A DNA stretch of 64,000 nucleotides from UBA8190 sp003453695 (GTDB lineage Bacteria; Actinomycetota; Acidimicrobiia; Acidimicrobiales; UBA8190): the NCBI GenBank assembly GCA_036796975.1, contig DAIRBY010000001.1:1-64000 (forward strand), read 5' to 3'. Below, one piece after another: positions 42,682 to 51,317 of this stretch. Under the pieces are notes generated by a model. It was given only the letters and a program-made list of their open reading frames with translations. It had not been told where the DNA came from and ran no database searches. How positions within the stretch are numbered: the stretch's first letter is position 1; each line of letters begins with the position of its first letter. The translations under genes were made by a program, and so were the position numbers.

Positions 42682-44856
42682 TCACACCGCCTGCACGGCG
42701 ATGGGCTCCGGCTCGCGCCGTCGCCGGGCGCGGTCGCGAGCGAGCTCCTGAAGCCGCCGCTGCACGCTCAGCCCCGCTGTGCACGGCACCCGGGCCCAGT
42801 GCCCGTCCGGGCCCAGCATCCAGGCGTTGGTGTCGTCGGCGAGCACGAGCTCCATCACCTCGAGCACGCGTGCCTGGAGCTCGGCGTCGGTGATCGGGAA
42901 GAGCAGCTCGATGCGCCGGTCGAGGTTGCGCTCCATCAGGTCCGAGGACCCGAGGAGGAGCGTCAGGGGGCGCCCCACTCCGCCGAAGCGGTAGATCCGG
43001 GAGTGCTCGAGGAACCGTCCCACCACCGAGCGCACGGTGATGGTCTCGGACAAGCCGGGAACGCCCGGCCGCAAGCAGCAGACGCCCCGGACCACCAGCT
43101 CGATGGGCACCCCGGCCGCCGACGCCCGGTACAGGGCGTCGACGACCTCCGGGTCGGTGAGCCCGTTCACCTTGATGGCGATGTGGCCGTCGGGTCCCGC
43201 TGCCGCCTCGGCCTCGATCAGCTCGAGGATCCGCGTTCGCAGGGACAGCGGCGCCACGATGAGCTTGCGGTAGCTCACGTTGCGGCTGTAGCCGGTCAGG
43301 AAGTTGAACAGGTCCCCCACGTCCGCTCCGAGGTCGGGGTCGGAGGACAGCAGGCCCATGTCCTCGTACTGGCGGGCGGTCCGGGGGTTGTAGTTGCCCG
43401 TTCCCAGGTGGCAGTAGCGGCGGATGCCGTCCGCCTCGCGCCGCACCACGAGGGCGGCCTTGGAGTGCGTCTTCAACCCGACGAGCCCGTACACCACGTG
43501 GACGCCGGCTTCTTCCAGTGCCCGGGCCCACAAGATGTTGGCTTGCTCGTCGAAGCGCGCTTTCAGCTCGACGACGGCGGCCACCTGCTTGCCGGACTCC
43601 GCGGCGGCGATGAGCGACGCCACGATCGGACTGTCGCCTGAGGTGCGGTACAGCGTCTGCTTGATCGCCAGCACGTCGGGGTCAGCCGCCGCCTGGGTGA
43701 TGAACGCCTCCACCGAAGTCGTGAACGAGTCATAGGGGTGGTGGACGAGCACATCGCGCTCACGCAGCACGGCGAACAGATCGGCCGGCTCGTTGCCTGC
43801 GTTGGCCAAGGGAGGTGGCGTCATCGGCGCCCAGGCCTCCTCGTGCAGGTCGGGACGGTCGAGCGCGTACACGGCCCACAGGCCCCCCAGATCCAGGGGG
43901 GCGTCCGTGGCGTAGGTGTCGTCGGGCTCGAGGTCGAGCTCCCGCATGAGCATGTCCCGCATGTCGTCGGACATCTCGGCTGCCACCTCGAGGCGCACGG
44001 CCCGGCCGAAGCGGCGGCGGCGCAGCTCCATCTCCACCGCCGACAGCAGGTCGTCGGCTTCGTCCTCCTCGAGGGCGAGGTCGGCGTTGCGGGTCACCCG
44101 GAAGGCGTAGTGCTCTCCGATCATCATGTCGGGGAAGAGCTTGCGCAGCTGGGAGGCGATGATTTGCTCCAGGGGGACGAAGCGCTCCCCGTCAGGGAGC
44201 ATCACGAAACGGGGCAGGAGGGGCGGCACCTTGACCCGGGCCACGCGCTCCTCCCCCGACACGGGGTCACCCACCCGCACGATGAGGTTCAGCGACAGGT
44301 TGGAGATGTAGGGAAAGGGGTGCCCAGGGTCCACCGACAGTGGGGTCAGCACGGGGAAGATCTGGCGCTCGAACACGTCCACCAGGAAGTCGCGGTCGTC
44401 CGAAGACAGCGACGCCCATTCACACAGGGTGATCCCGGCCTGGCTCAAGGCGGGAAGGATGTGGTCGACGAAGGCCCGGGACTGGCGCTCGACGAGCTGG
44501 CGCACCCGCGACGCGATGGCGCGCAGCGCCTCGGTGGGACGCAGCCCGTCGGGAGAGCGGGCTCGCACGCCCGCTTCGACCTGGTCCTTGAGCCCGGCTA
44601 CGCGCACCTGGAAGAACTCGTCCAGACCTTCGGAGAAGATGGCCAGGAATTTGACGCGCTCGAGCAGGGGGAGGCGACCGTCCTCGGCCAGCTCGAGGAG
44701 GCGGGCCCCGAACTCGAGCCAGGACAGCTCCCGATTGGAGAACCGTTCCGGTCCGAGCTGTTCGGGCCCGACCCCGTCGGTCTCGACGGGCGTGCTGTCG
44801 CGTAGCTCGGGGGCGTCGAGTGCCGAGCCCGGGGACGGCTGAGGAAGCGCGCTCAC
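42682..44856 (-). CDS. ppk1: Polyphosphate kinase 1
   Basis: Makes polyphosphate from ATP, reversibly. The 724-aa protein contains NRELSWLEFGARLLELA, the autophosphorylated His in GLKTHSKAALVVRRE, YCHLGTGNYNPRTARQYED, the second His block FLEHSRIYRFG, and DLMERNLDRRIELLFP. All four PPK1 domains are present. It converges with the acyltransferase gene, and 58 bases lie between. No ppx or pho box is visible next to it. Confidence 0.96.
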   Translation of the reverse strand: MSALPQPSPGSALDAPELRDSTPVETDGVGPEQLGPERFSNRELSWLEFGARLLELAEDGRLPLLERVKFLAIFSEGLDEFFQVRVAGLKDQVEAGVRARSPDGLRPTEALRAIASRVRQLVERQSRAFVDHILPALSQAGITLCEWASLSSDDRDFLVDVFERQIFPVLTPLSVDPGHPFPYISNLSLNLIVRVGDPVSGEERVARVKVPPLLPRFVMLPDGERFVPLEQIIASQLRKLFPDMMIGEHYAFRVTRNADLALEEDEADDLLSAVEMELRRRRFGRAVRLEVAAEMSDDMRDMLMRELDLEPDDTYATDAPLDLGGLWAVYALDRPDLHEEAWAPMTPPPLANAGNEPADLFAVLRERDVLVHHPYDSFTTSVEAFITQAAADPDVLAIKQTLYRTSGDSPIVASLIAAAESGKQVAAVVELKARFDEQANILWARALEEAGVHVVYGLVGLKTHSKAALVVRREADGIRRYCHLGTGNYNPRTARQYEDMGLLSSDPDLGADVGDLFNFLTGYSRNVSYRKLIVAPLSLRTRILELIEAEAAAGPDGHIAIKVNGLTDPEVVDALYRASAAGVPIELVVRGVCCLRPGVPGLSETITVRSVVGRFLEHSRIYRFGGVGRPLTLLLGSSDLMERNLDRRIELLFPITDAELQARVLEVMELVLADDTNAWMLGPDGHWARVPCTAGLSVQRRLQELARDRARRRREPEPIAVQAV

Positions 44857-44948
44857 AACCGACCCAGGCTACCGCCCGTCCTCGCGCCCCTGGGGCCTTG
44901 ATCACCGGTGCAGAATGCGCTGGTCAGCGCGTGGGTAGGCTCCGGCCT

Positions 44949-46334
44949 GTGCCCGCCCGGCGATCGTCATCGTTGCTGCGGCGGCCTGAGCGTGGAACCC
45001 GCCGCGGCCCCAACCGACGACGCCGGACCGAGCTCGGCCTGCTGCTGTTCACGTCGCTCATCGTGGTGGCCGCCTACGTGCTCGCCACCGTCGGCACCAC
45101 CGCCAAGGTCCCGGCCGACCTCGGTGGCTTCCTCGCCATCGTGCTGGGGCTGGCGCTCGTGGCCCACATCGCCACCCGCATGTACGCCCCGGACGCCAAT
45201 CCCGTGCTCCTGCCGCTGGCCGCCCTGCTCAACGGCCTGGGCTACTCCATGCTGGCCCGCCTCGACCCGCACTACGCCCGGCTGCAGGCGGGTTGGACGG
45301 CCGTCGGCATCGTGTTCTACGTGGCCACCTTGATCGTGGTGCGCCACACGCGCGACCTGGACCGCTACCGGTACCTGTTGCTCGTGGTGGCGGTGGCGCT
45401 CATGCTCGCCCCGCTCGTGCCCCATTTCGGCGAGAACATCGGCGGGGCGCGCCTATGGGTGAAGGTCGGGCCGCTGTCGGGTCAGCCCGTCGAGCTGGCC
45501 AAGATCGCCCTGGTCATCTTCTTCGCCTCGTACTTCACCGAGAAGCGGGAGCTGCTGTCGCTGCCCACACTGCGGGTGGGGGACCGCCTCGTGATGGATC
45601 CCCGGCCTCTGGGCCCCATCCTGCTGGCCTGGGGGTTCTGCATGCTCGTGCTCGGTGGCGAGCACGACGTGGGCTTCGCCATGCTGATCTTCGTCCTGTT
45701 CGTGGGGATGCTGTGGGTGGCCACCGGGCGATTGGCCTGGCTCGTCTTCGGCGTGGTGCTGTTCGCCGTCGGCTCGGTGGCCGCCATCCACTTCTTCTCC
45801 CAGGTGCACGTGCGGGTGACGGGATGGCTCAACCCATGGCCGTATTCACAGCAGGCCGCCGGGTACCAGTTGGTGCAGGGCATGTACGCCTTCGGCACCG
45901 GTCATCTCACGGGGACGGGGATCGGGTTCGGGCTCATCCGCCACATCCCGGAGATCACCACCGACTACATCTTCGCCGCCTTCGGTGAGGAGATGGGGCT
46001 GCTCGGGACGACCCTCATCGTCTTCGCCTTCGTCCTCTTCGTCGGCGCCGGGCTGCGCATCGCCCAGACGGCCCGTTCGGAATTCGCCAAGATGACCGCA
46101 GCCGGCCTGACCCTCATCCTGGGGATGCAGGCGTTCTTCATCATGGCGGGGGTGGTCCGCCTCTTGCCCCTGACCGGCATCACCCTGCCCTTCATGGCCT
46201 ACGGCGGGTCGTCGCTGGTCGCCAACTACATGTTGGTGGCGCTACTCATGCGCGTCTCCCACGAGGGTGAGCGCTCCCTGTCGGCGCAGGCCACGTCGAC
46301 CGTCCTCCCGCCTGTGACAGAAGTCGTCGGGTAG
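44949..46334 (+). CDS. SEDS-family peptidoglycan glycosyltransferase (FtsW/RodA), long form
   Basis: Membrane polymerase of septal or lateral peptidoglycan. An Arg-rich N-terminus precedes about 12 helices. SEDS hallmarks are GGARLWVKVGPLSGQPVELAKIAL, the loop YQLVQGMYAFGTGHLTGTGIG, the catalytic region TDYIFAAFGEEMGLLG and the C-terminal LPFMAYGGSSLVANY. The extra N-terminal helices resemble mycobacterial RodA (Rv0017c). No penicillin-binding protein lies next to it. GTG starts at 44949 or 44931 are possible. About 461 aa. Confidence 0.9.
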   Translation: MPARRSSSLLRRPERGTRRGPNRRRRTELGLLLFTSLIVVAAYVLATVGTTAKVPADLGGFLAIVLGLALVAHIATRMYAPDANPVLLPLAALLNGLGYSMLARLDPHYARLQAGWTAVGIVFYVATLIVVRHTRDLDRYRYLLLVVAVALMLAPLVPHFGENIGGARLWVKVGPLSGQPVELAKIALVIFFASYFTEKRELLSLPTLRVGDRLVMDPRPLGPILLAWGFCMLVLGGEHDVGFAMLIFVLFVGMLWVATGRLAWLVFGVVLFAVGSVAAIHFFSQVHVRVTGWLNPWPYSQQAAGYQLVQGMYAFGTGHLTGTGIGFGLIRHIPEITTDYIFAAFGEEMGLLGTTLIVFAFVLFVGAGLRIAQTARSEFAKMTAAGLTLILGMQAFFIMAGVVRLLPLTGITLPFMAYGGSSLVANYMLVALLMRVSHEGERSLSAQATSTVLPPVTEVVG

Positions 46335-46347
46335 CGGCCGCGCCCTG

Positions 46348-46824
46348 TCAGACCGAGTCCGGTACCTCTGAACCGGGGGTCACCGCCTCCCCCGGAGCGT
46401 CGGTCTCCGGCTGGAGCAGGTCCTCGGCCACGAGCACCGGGGTGTGCATGCGCCGTCGCAGGACCAGCGCCAGGCCGTCGGAGGGGCGGCACGACACGGT
46501 GTGCCGGCCGCGCGGGCCCTCGGTGTCGAGCTCGGCCAGGAAGGTGGCGCCCCGTCGCCCCGTGATGCGCAGGGCGGCCACGTCCACGCCGTGGCGGTCC
46601 AGCAGCTCGGCCAGCAACTCGTGGGTGAGCGGGCGCGGGGTCGGGATCTGGCGCCAGGCGTAGGCGATGGCCGTGCCCTCGGCAAACCCCACCGGGATGC
46701 GCAGTTGCCGACGCGGGGCGGCGATCTCCTCGACCACGACCTCGGGGTGCACGCCGGGGAGCTCGAGGTGGACGCCTGCCACGGTGACCAGGCACCACTG
46801 TGGCGACCCCGGTGCGTCCGTCAC
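46348..46824 (-). CDS. DUF151 (bifunctional nuclease) family protein
   Basis: A 158-aa relative of the bifunctional nuclease/DUF151 family, small acidic proteins of unclear role in bacteria and nucleases in plants. Typical strands are FAEGTAIAYAWR, THELLAELLDRHGVDVAALRI, ATFLAELDTEG and VSCRPSDGLALVLRRRMHTPVLVAEDLL. The start is GTG in a GTGA overlap with rodA. It lies between two SEDS genes, downstream of rodA. Activity untested in this family branch. Confidence 0.8.
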   Translation of the reverse strand: MTDAPGSPQWCLVTVAGVHLELPGVHPEVVVEEIAAPRRQLRIPVGFAEGTAIAYAWRQIPTPRPLTHELLAELLDRHGVDVAALRITGRRGATFLAELDTEGPRGRHTVSCRPSDGLALVLRRRMHTPVLVAEDLLQPETDAPGEAVTPGSEVPDSV

Positions 46825-47954
46825 CGTTGTCGGTGCAGCTCGACAGAGAGCACGATCCCCACGGCGGCGAAGAACGCCACCGTGGCCGAGCCTCCGTAGC
46901 TCAAGAAGGGCAAGGGGATGCCGGCCACGGGCATGATGCCCATGGCCATTCCGGCGTTCTCGAAGGCGCTGAAGGCGATCAAGGTGAAAGATCCCGTCGC
47001 CAGCAGCCGTCCGAAGGGGTCCCGGGTGGTCTGCGCCACCCGGAGCATGCGCCAGGCCACGATGCCGAGGAGCAAGAGCACGGTGGCCGCCCCCACGAAG
47101 CCGAGCTGCTCGCCGACGGCGGAGAAGATGAAGTCGGTGCGCTGGGACGGCACATAGGAGAGATTGGTCTGCGGACCGTGGAACAGGCCCTTGCCCCAGA
47201 ACCCCCCGGAACCGATGGCCGCGATCGACTGATGCAGGTTGTAGGTGGTGGTCTGGGAATTGGAGCCCTGGTGCAGGAAGCTCGTGATCCGGGCCTCCTG
47301 GTAGGGCTTCAGGATCCCGAGGCGGATGATGGCGACGATCCCCGCCACGGCGCTGAGCACGAGCAGCACCAGGTAACGGTTGGGGATGCCGGCGACGATG
47401 AGCATGACCAGCAGGACGATGGCCATGACGATGCCGCTGCCCAGGTCGGGCTGCTTGATGACGAGGAGAATGGGGATGGCCGCCAGCCCCAGCGCCTTGA
47501 AGAGGTCGCCACGTTCGAGGCCCTCCGGTTTGCGCGCACAGAAGGCGGCCGCCCCTACCACCAGCACCACGGTGCCGAAGGCGGAGGGCTGGAACTGCAC
47601 CGGGCCCACCTGGATCCAGCGGGTGGCCCCCTGTGCGGTGGAGCCGATGACGAACACCGACAGCAGGGCCAGGATGAGCCCGGCGTAGAGCAGCCAGGAG
47701 GCGTGCTGGAGCCACCGGTAGTCCCAGGCGGCCAGGACCACCATGACCACGACCCCGGCGAACACGTAGCCGGCCTGCCGGTTCAAGAAGTAGTGCGGGC
47801 TCTCCCCGTGCAACAGCAGGCTGGAGCGGGTGGCTGAGTACACGATGACCACCCCGATCACGGCCACCACGAGCGTCGTCACGACCAAGCCGTAGTCGAG
47901 GCGCAGCGCCAGGAGGCGGCCCTGGGGCCGTCGGGGTGCGAGAAGGTTGCTCAC
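46821..47954 (-). CDS. rodA: Rod-shape SEDS glycosyltransferase RodA
   Basis: Peptidoglycan polymerase for elongation (about 377 aa). Ten helices with IGSTAQGATRWIQVGPVQFQPS, VIKQPDLGSGIVMAIVLLV, YNLHQSIAAIGSGGFWGKGL, the catalytic-loop QRTDFIFSAVGEQLGFVG and GIPLPFLSYGGSATVAFFA. The GTG at 47954 has GGAG seven bases upstream; GTG 47972 is also in frame. It diverges from mscS by 30 bases. No mreB/C/D or PBP2 follows in the window. Confidence 0.92.
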   Translation of the reverse strand: MSNLLAPRRPQGRLLALRLDYGLVVTTLVVAVIGVVIVYSATRSSLLLHGESPHYFLNRQAGYVFAGVVVMVVLAAWDYRWLQHASWLLYAGLILALLSVFVIGSTAQGATRWIQVGPVQFQPSAFGTVVLVVGAAAFCARKPEGLERGDLFKALGLAAIPILLVIKQPDLGSGIVMAIVLLVMLIVAGIPNRYLVLLVLSAVAGIVAIIRLGILKPYQEARITSFLHQGSNSQTTTYNLHQSIAAIGSGGFWGKGLFHGPQTNLSYVPSQRTDFIFSAVGEQLGFVGAATVLLLLGIVAWRMLRVAQTTRDPFGRLLATGSFTLIAFSAFENAGMAMGIMPVAGIPLPFLSYGGSATVAFFAAVGIVLSVELHRQR

Positions 47955-47984
47955 CAGGCGCTCCAGCGGCACAGAATACCGGTC

Positions 47985-48917
47985 GTGCCCCCCGGTGCCA
48001 CTTCGCCCACCGTCGCCGTCCAGGGCTGGATGTACGACCTCCTGCGCTGGGCGGGTGTGAGCGACACGACGGCGGGCCACGTGCAGCAGGTCTTGCTCCG
48101 GCCGGTGTCGGTGGCGCTGGTGGTGATCGTGGCCCTGCTGGCGGCGTGGCTGGGCAACCGCTTCATCCGCCACTGGATCGGCGGCGCCGTGCGGCGCGCC
48201 GCCATCCGCGCCGACTCACCGCGCGCCGAGCGCCGCGCCGTGACGCTCACCACCATGCTGGCCAACATCTGGCGCGTGGTCGTGGCCTTCATCGCCTTCT
48301 TCATCGTGTTGGGGGTCATGGGTATCAACCTCACCCCCATCCTGGCCGGTGCCACCATCGTCGGCGCCACCATCGGCTTCGGTGCGCAGAGTGTGGTCAA
48401 GGACTTCCTGTCGGGGTTCCTCCTCGCCGTCGAGGGCCAGTACGACATCGGCGACACCGTCCGGGTGGGCAACACCACCGGGGTGGTCGAGGACCTGTCG
48501 CTGCGGGTGACGCGTCTGCGCGCTCCCGACGGCGGCGTGTGGTACGTGCCCAACGGCGACATCCGGCTGCTGGGCAACACCGTGCGGGGCTGGGGCCGGG
48601 CCACCGTCGACATCCCGGTTCCGCTCACGACCGACGTCGACCACCTCCTCGACGTGCTGGGCCGTTCCGCCGAAGCCGTGCGGGCCGACCCCGCCTTCAC
48701 CCACGCCTTCATGGAGGCGCCGGTGGTGTGGGGGCTGGTCGACGCCACCGTGGACAGCATGACGGGCCGAGTGACGGTCCGGGCACCCTTCGACCGACGC
48801 GAGCCGCTCGAGCGTGCCATACGCCACGAGGTGTTCCGCCGGCTCGAGATCGAGGGCGCGCCGCCGCCACGGCGCCGGCCCGCCTCCGACGGCACGGCGA
48901 CGACGCCCGACGGCTGA
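47985..48917 (+). CDS. mscS: MscS-family mechanosensitive channel
   Basis: Osmotic safety valve or small-conductance channel (310 aa). Three N-terminal helices end with the pore helix GATIVGATIGFGAQSVVKDFLSG, followed by LLAVEGQYDIGDTVRVGNTTG of the beta domain and WYVPNGDIRLLGNTVRGWGR. The C-terminal alpha/beta portal domain (VDIPVPLTTDV to VRAPFDRREPLERAIRHEVF) is complete. A short Pro/Arg-rich tail follows. It converges with aroE. Confidence 0.93.
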   Translation: MPPGATSPTVAVQGWMYDLLRWAGVSDTTAGHVQQVLLRPVSVALVVIVALLAAWLGNRFIRHWIGGAVRRAAIRADSPRAERRAVTLTTMLANIWRVVVAFIAFFIVLGVMGINLTPILAGATIVGATIGFGAQSVVKDFLSGFLLAVEGQYDIGDTVRVGNTTGVVEDLSLRVTRLRAPDGGVWYVPNGDIRLLGNTVRGWGRATVDIPVPLTTDVDHLLDVLGRSAEAVRADPAFTHAFMEAPVVWGLVDATVDSMTGRVTVRAPFDRREPLERAIRHEVFRRLEIEGAPPPRRRPASDGTATTPDG

Positions 48918-48937
48918 AGGCGGGGCCTGTCGATCGG

Positions 48938-49819
48938 TCAGCTGCCCACGCCCGGCGGCAGGCCGGACCACATGGCCTCCACCGGCACCGGCCGGCCCGT
49001 CCACTGCTCCAACGACAGCGCCGCTTGATGCACCAGCATGCCGAGGCCGTTGGCCACCGAGGCGCCGGCGGCGGCGGCCGCCACGAGCAGGGCGCTGCGC
49101 CCCGGGTGGTACACGAGGTCGACCACGGTCTGCCCCGGCCCGAGCAGCGTCGCGTCGACGAGGGGGTGCAGCGCCCCGGGGTCCCCGAGACCGACCGGGG
49201 TGGCGTGCACCACCAGCTCGGCACCGGACAGGTCGGCAGGTTGGGCCACCCTCCCCGCCTCCCCGGCCAGCGCCGCCGCCGAGGCGGCGCCGGGACGGCC
49301 GCGGTTGAGCACCGCCACCTCGTCGGCGCCGGCGTCGGCCAGGGCCGCCACCACGGCGCGCGCCGCCCCGCCGGCGCCGATGACCAGGCAGCGCCGGTCA
49401 CGGGGATCGAAGCCGCTGCCCCGCTCGAGAGCGGCCAGGAAGCCGGCTCCGTCGGTGGAGTCGCCGAACAGGCGGCCGCGGCGCACGCTCACGCAGTTGA
49501 CGCTCCCCAGTCGCTCGGCGAGCGGGGTGCGCTCGTCGACCTCCCGGGCAGCGCCGTCTTTGTGGGGGGTGGTCACCGACAAGCCGACCAGGCCCAGGGC
49601 CCGGGCGCCGTGCAGCGCCGCGGCGGTGTCGGCGGCGCCGACCTCGAAGGCCACCGACACCCAGTCGAGTCCCATGGCGTCGAAGGCGGCGTTGTGCAGC
49701 AGCGGCGACAGCGAATGGCGGATGGGATCGCCGATCACCCCCACCACCGTGGAGCGAGCCGACGGCCACAGCGGTGAACGGCGCGCCGGCGCCCGGCTCG
49801 GGAGGGGGTGCTCGGTCAC
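48938..49819 (-). CDS. aroE: Shikimate dehydrogenase
   Basis: NADP-dependent reduction of 3-dehydroshikimate in aromatic amino-acid synthesis. The 293-aa protein shows IGDPIRHSLSPLLHNAAF, the catalytic Lys in VTTPHKDGA, the Asp in DSTDGAGFLAAL, the nucleotide fold VIGAGGAARAVVAAL, NRGRPG, and the C-terminal GLGMLVHQAALS. It feeds the same pathway as trpE. It follows mltG by three bases and ends a long minus-strand cluster. Confidence 0.93.
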   Translation of the reverse strand: MTEHPLPSRAPARRSPLWPSARSTVVGVIGDPIRHSLSPLLHNAAFDAMGLDWVSVAFEVGAADTAAALHGARALGLVGLSVTTPHKDGAAREVDERTPLAERLGSVNCVSVRRGRLFGDSTDGAGFLAALERGSGFDPRDRRCLVIGAGGAARAVVAALADAGADEVAVLNRGRPGAASAAALAGEAGRVAQPADLSGAELVVHATPVGLGDPGALHPLVDATLLGPGQTVVDLVYHPGRSALLVAAAAAGASVANGLGMLVHQAALSLEQWTGRPVPVEAMWSGLPPGVGS

Positions 49820-49822
49820 CGC

Positions 49823-50893
49823 TCAGCCCACCCCCCGGCTCTTGGCCAGCTGCTGGTTGGCCTGTTGCTGGGCCAGGGTGTCGGAGAAGGCCTCGGTGCC
49901 GTCTCGGGAGACGAGCACGAAGTAGAGCCAGCCCCCCGCGGCCGGGTGCAACGCCGCGTCCAGGGACGCTGCGGAGGGGAAGCAGATGGGGGTGGGCGGG
50001 AGCCCCTTGTGCAGGTAGGTGTTGTAGGGGGTGTCGAGGGCGAGGTCGGCAGAGGTGACGAGCCCCCCGTCGCGATGCTCGGAGTACAGGACCGTCGAGT
50101 CCATCTGCAGGGGCATGTTCCTGGCCAGGCGGTTGTAGACCACGCGCGCCACCTTGGCGAGGTTCTGCGGGTAGACGCCCTCCTTCTGCACGATCGAGGC
50201 GACCACCACGGCCTGGTAGGGGCTGACCCCGAGTGCCGCCGCCCCGCTGTCGAGGTTGGCGGCCGCCGCCTCTCCGTCGAAACGGGCCGTCATCTCGCTG
50301 AGCAGCGAGGCCGCCGACTGGCTCCGGCCCACGATGTAGTCGCCGGTGCCCAGCAACCCGTCCAGGTTCCCCACTCCCGGCGGCTCCAAGGGCGACACCA
50401 CCTGGCGCTGCTCGACGGCGGCGGCGAGGGCGGAACCGTCGTGGCCGGGGAGCTCGGCGAACCGGGCCGCCGTCTCCGACACCGTGAAGCCGGCAGGGAC
50501 CACGAGCTCGTCGGGCCCGGCGGCCAGCGCGGCGCGCACGCTGGCCAGCGACTGGTTGGCGCGCAGTGCATACCCGCCGGCACGGATCACCGGTGTGCCA
50601 TGGAAGAAGTCGTAGATGCGCAGGGCCAAGCTGCTCGTCACCACGTGGTGCTCGGCCAGCTCGACCCCCACGGCGTTGGCCGAGAAGCCCTCGGGGACCT
50701 CCACCACCACCTGTCGTCCGGGTGGGCCGGCGTGGACCTGTTGCTCGTACCACACCACCGCGTAGACGAGCAGGCCGACCACCACGGCGCCGCCAGCGAC
50801 GCCGGCCACCATGGCCCGTCGCCGCCACCTGCCGTGCTCGGAGGGGTCCTCGGTCTCCTCGGGCGGCCCCGCAGCGGGCGGGTGCCCGCTCAC
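49823..50893 (-). CDS. mltG: Endolytic murein transglycosylase MltG
   Basis: Cuts growing glycan strands at the inner membrane. One membrane helix near the N-terminus (MVAGVAGGAVVVGLLVYAVVWY) is followed by a LysM-like region (VEVPEGFSANAVGVELAEHHVV) and the YceG catalytic domain with the Glu in VASIVQKEGVYPQN, and RNMPLQMDSTVLYS, YNTYLHKGLPPTPICFP. The GTG at 50893 lies in a GTGA overlap with ruvX; a start at 50908 is less likely. About 356 aa. Confidence 0.92.
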   Translation of the reverse strand: MSGHPPAAGPPEETEDPSEHGRWRRRAMVAGVAGGAVVVGLLVYAVVWYEQQVHAGPPGRQVVVEVPEGFSANAVGVELAEHHVVTSSLALRIYDFFHGTPVIRAGGYALRANQSLASVRAALAAGPDELVVPAGFTVSETAARFAELPGHDGSALAAAVEQRQVVSPLEPPGVGNLDGLLGTGDYIVGRSQSAASLLSEMTARFDGEAAAANLDSGAAALGVSPYQAVVVASIVQKEGVYPQNLAKVARVVYNRLARNMPLQMDSTVLYSEHRDGGLVTSADLALDTPYNTYLHKGLPPTPICFPSAASLDAALHPAAGGWLYFVLVSRDGTEAFSDTLAQQQANQQLAKSRGVG

Positions 50894-51309
50894 CGGGCGT
50901 CCAGCCACGCCTGCAACATGACGGCCGCCGCCGACTGGTCGACCACGCGGCGGCGGCTGCGTCCCCGGCGCCCGGCGCCGGCCAGCTGGCGTTCGGCGGT
51001 CACGGTGGTGAGGCGCTCGTCGAAGGTCTCGACGGCCACGGCCCGCCCGGCCAGCTCGGCGGCCAGGGCGGCGGCCTCGGCGGCGGCGGCCCGGGCCGCC
51101 GGTCCCCGTCGTCCGTCCATGGACAGCGGCAGGCCCACCACCACCCGCTCAGCGCCGAGCTCGTCCACCAGGGCGGCCACGGCGGCGCGGTCGGCGGCTC
51201 GGTCACCGGTGCGGGCCAGGGTGGAGTGGGGCACGGCCACGGCGCCGCCGCTGTCGGACACGGCGACCCCCACGCGCCGCTCCCCCAGGTCCAGTCCCAC
51301 CACCCGCAC
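50890..51309 (-). CDS. ruvX: Putative Holliday junction resolvase YqgF/RuvX
   Basis: RNase H-like fold protein of 139 aa, with an additional role in rRNA processing in some bacteria. The acidic active-site residues are in VGLDLGERRVGVAVSD, VVGLPLSMDGRRG, FDERLTTVTAE and DQSAAAVMLQAWL. GTG start, eight bases after alaS. The alaS-ruvX-mltG-aroE order is conserved in actinobacteria and supports the call. Confidence 0.93.
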   Translation of the reverse strand: MRVVGLDLGERRVGVAVSDSGGAVAVPHSTLARTGDRAADRAAVAALVDELGAERVVVGLPLSMDGRRGPAARAAAAEAAALAAELAGRAVAVETFDERLTTVTAERQLAGAGRRGRSRRRVVDQSAAAVMLQAWLDAR

Positions 51310-51317
51310 CGGGGCTC

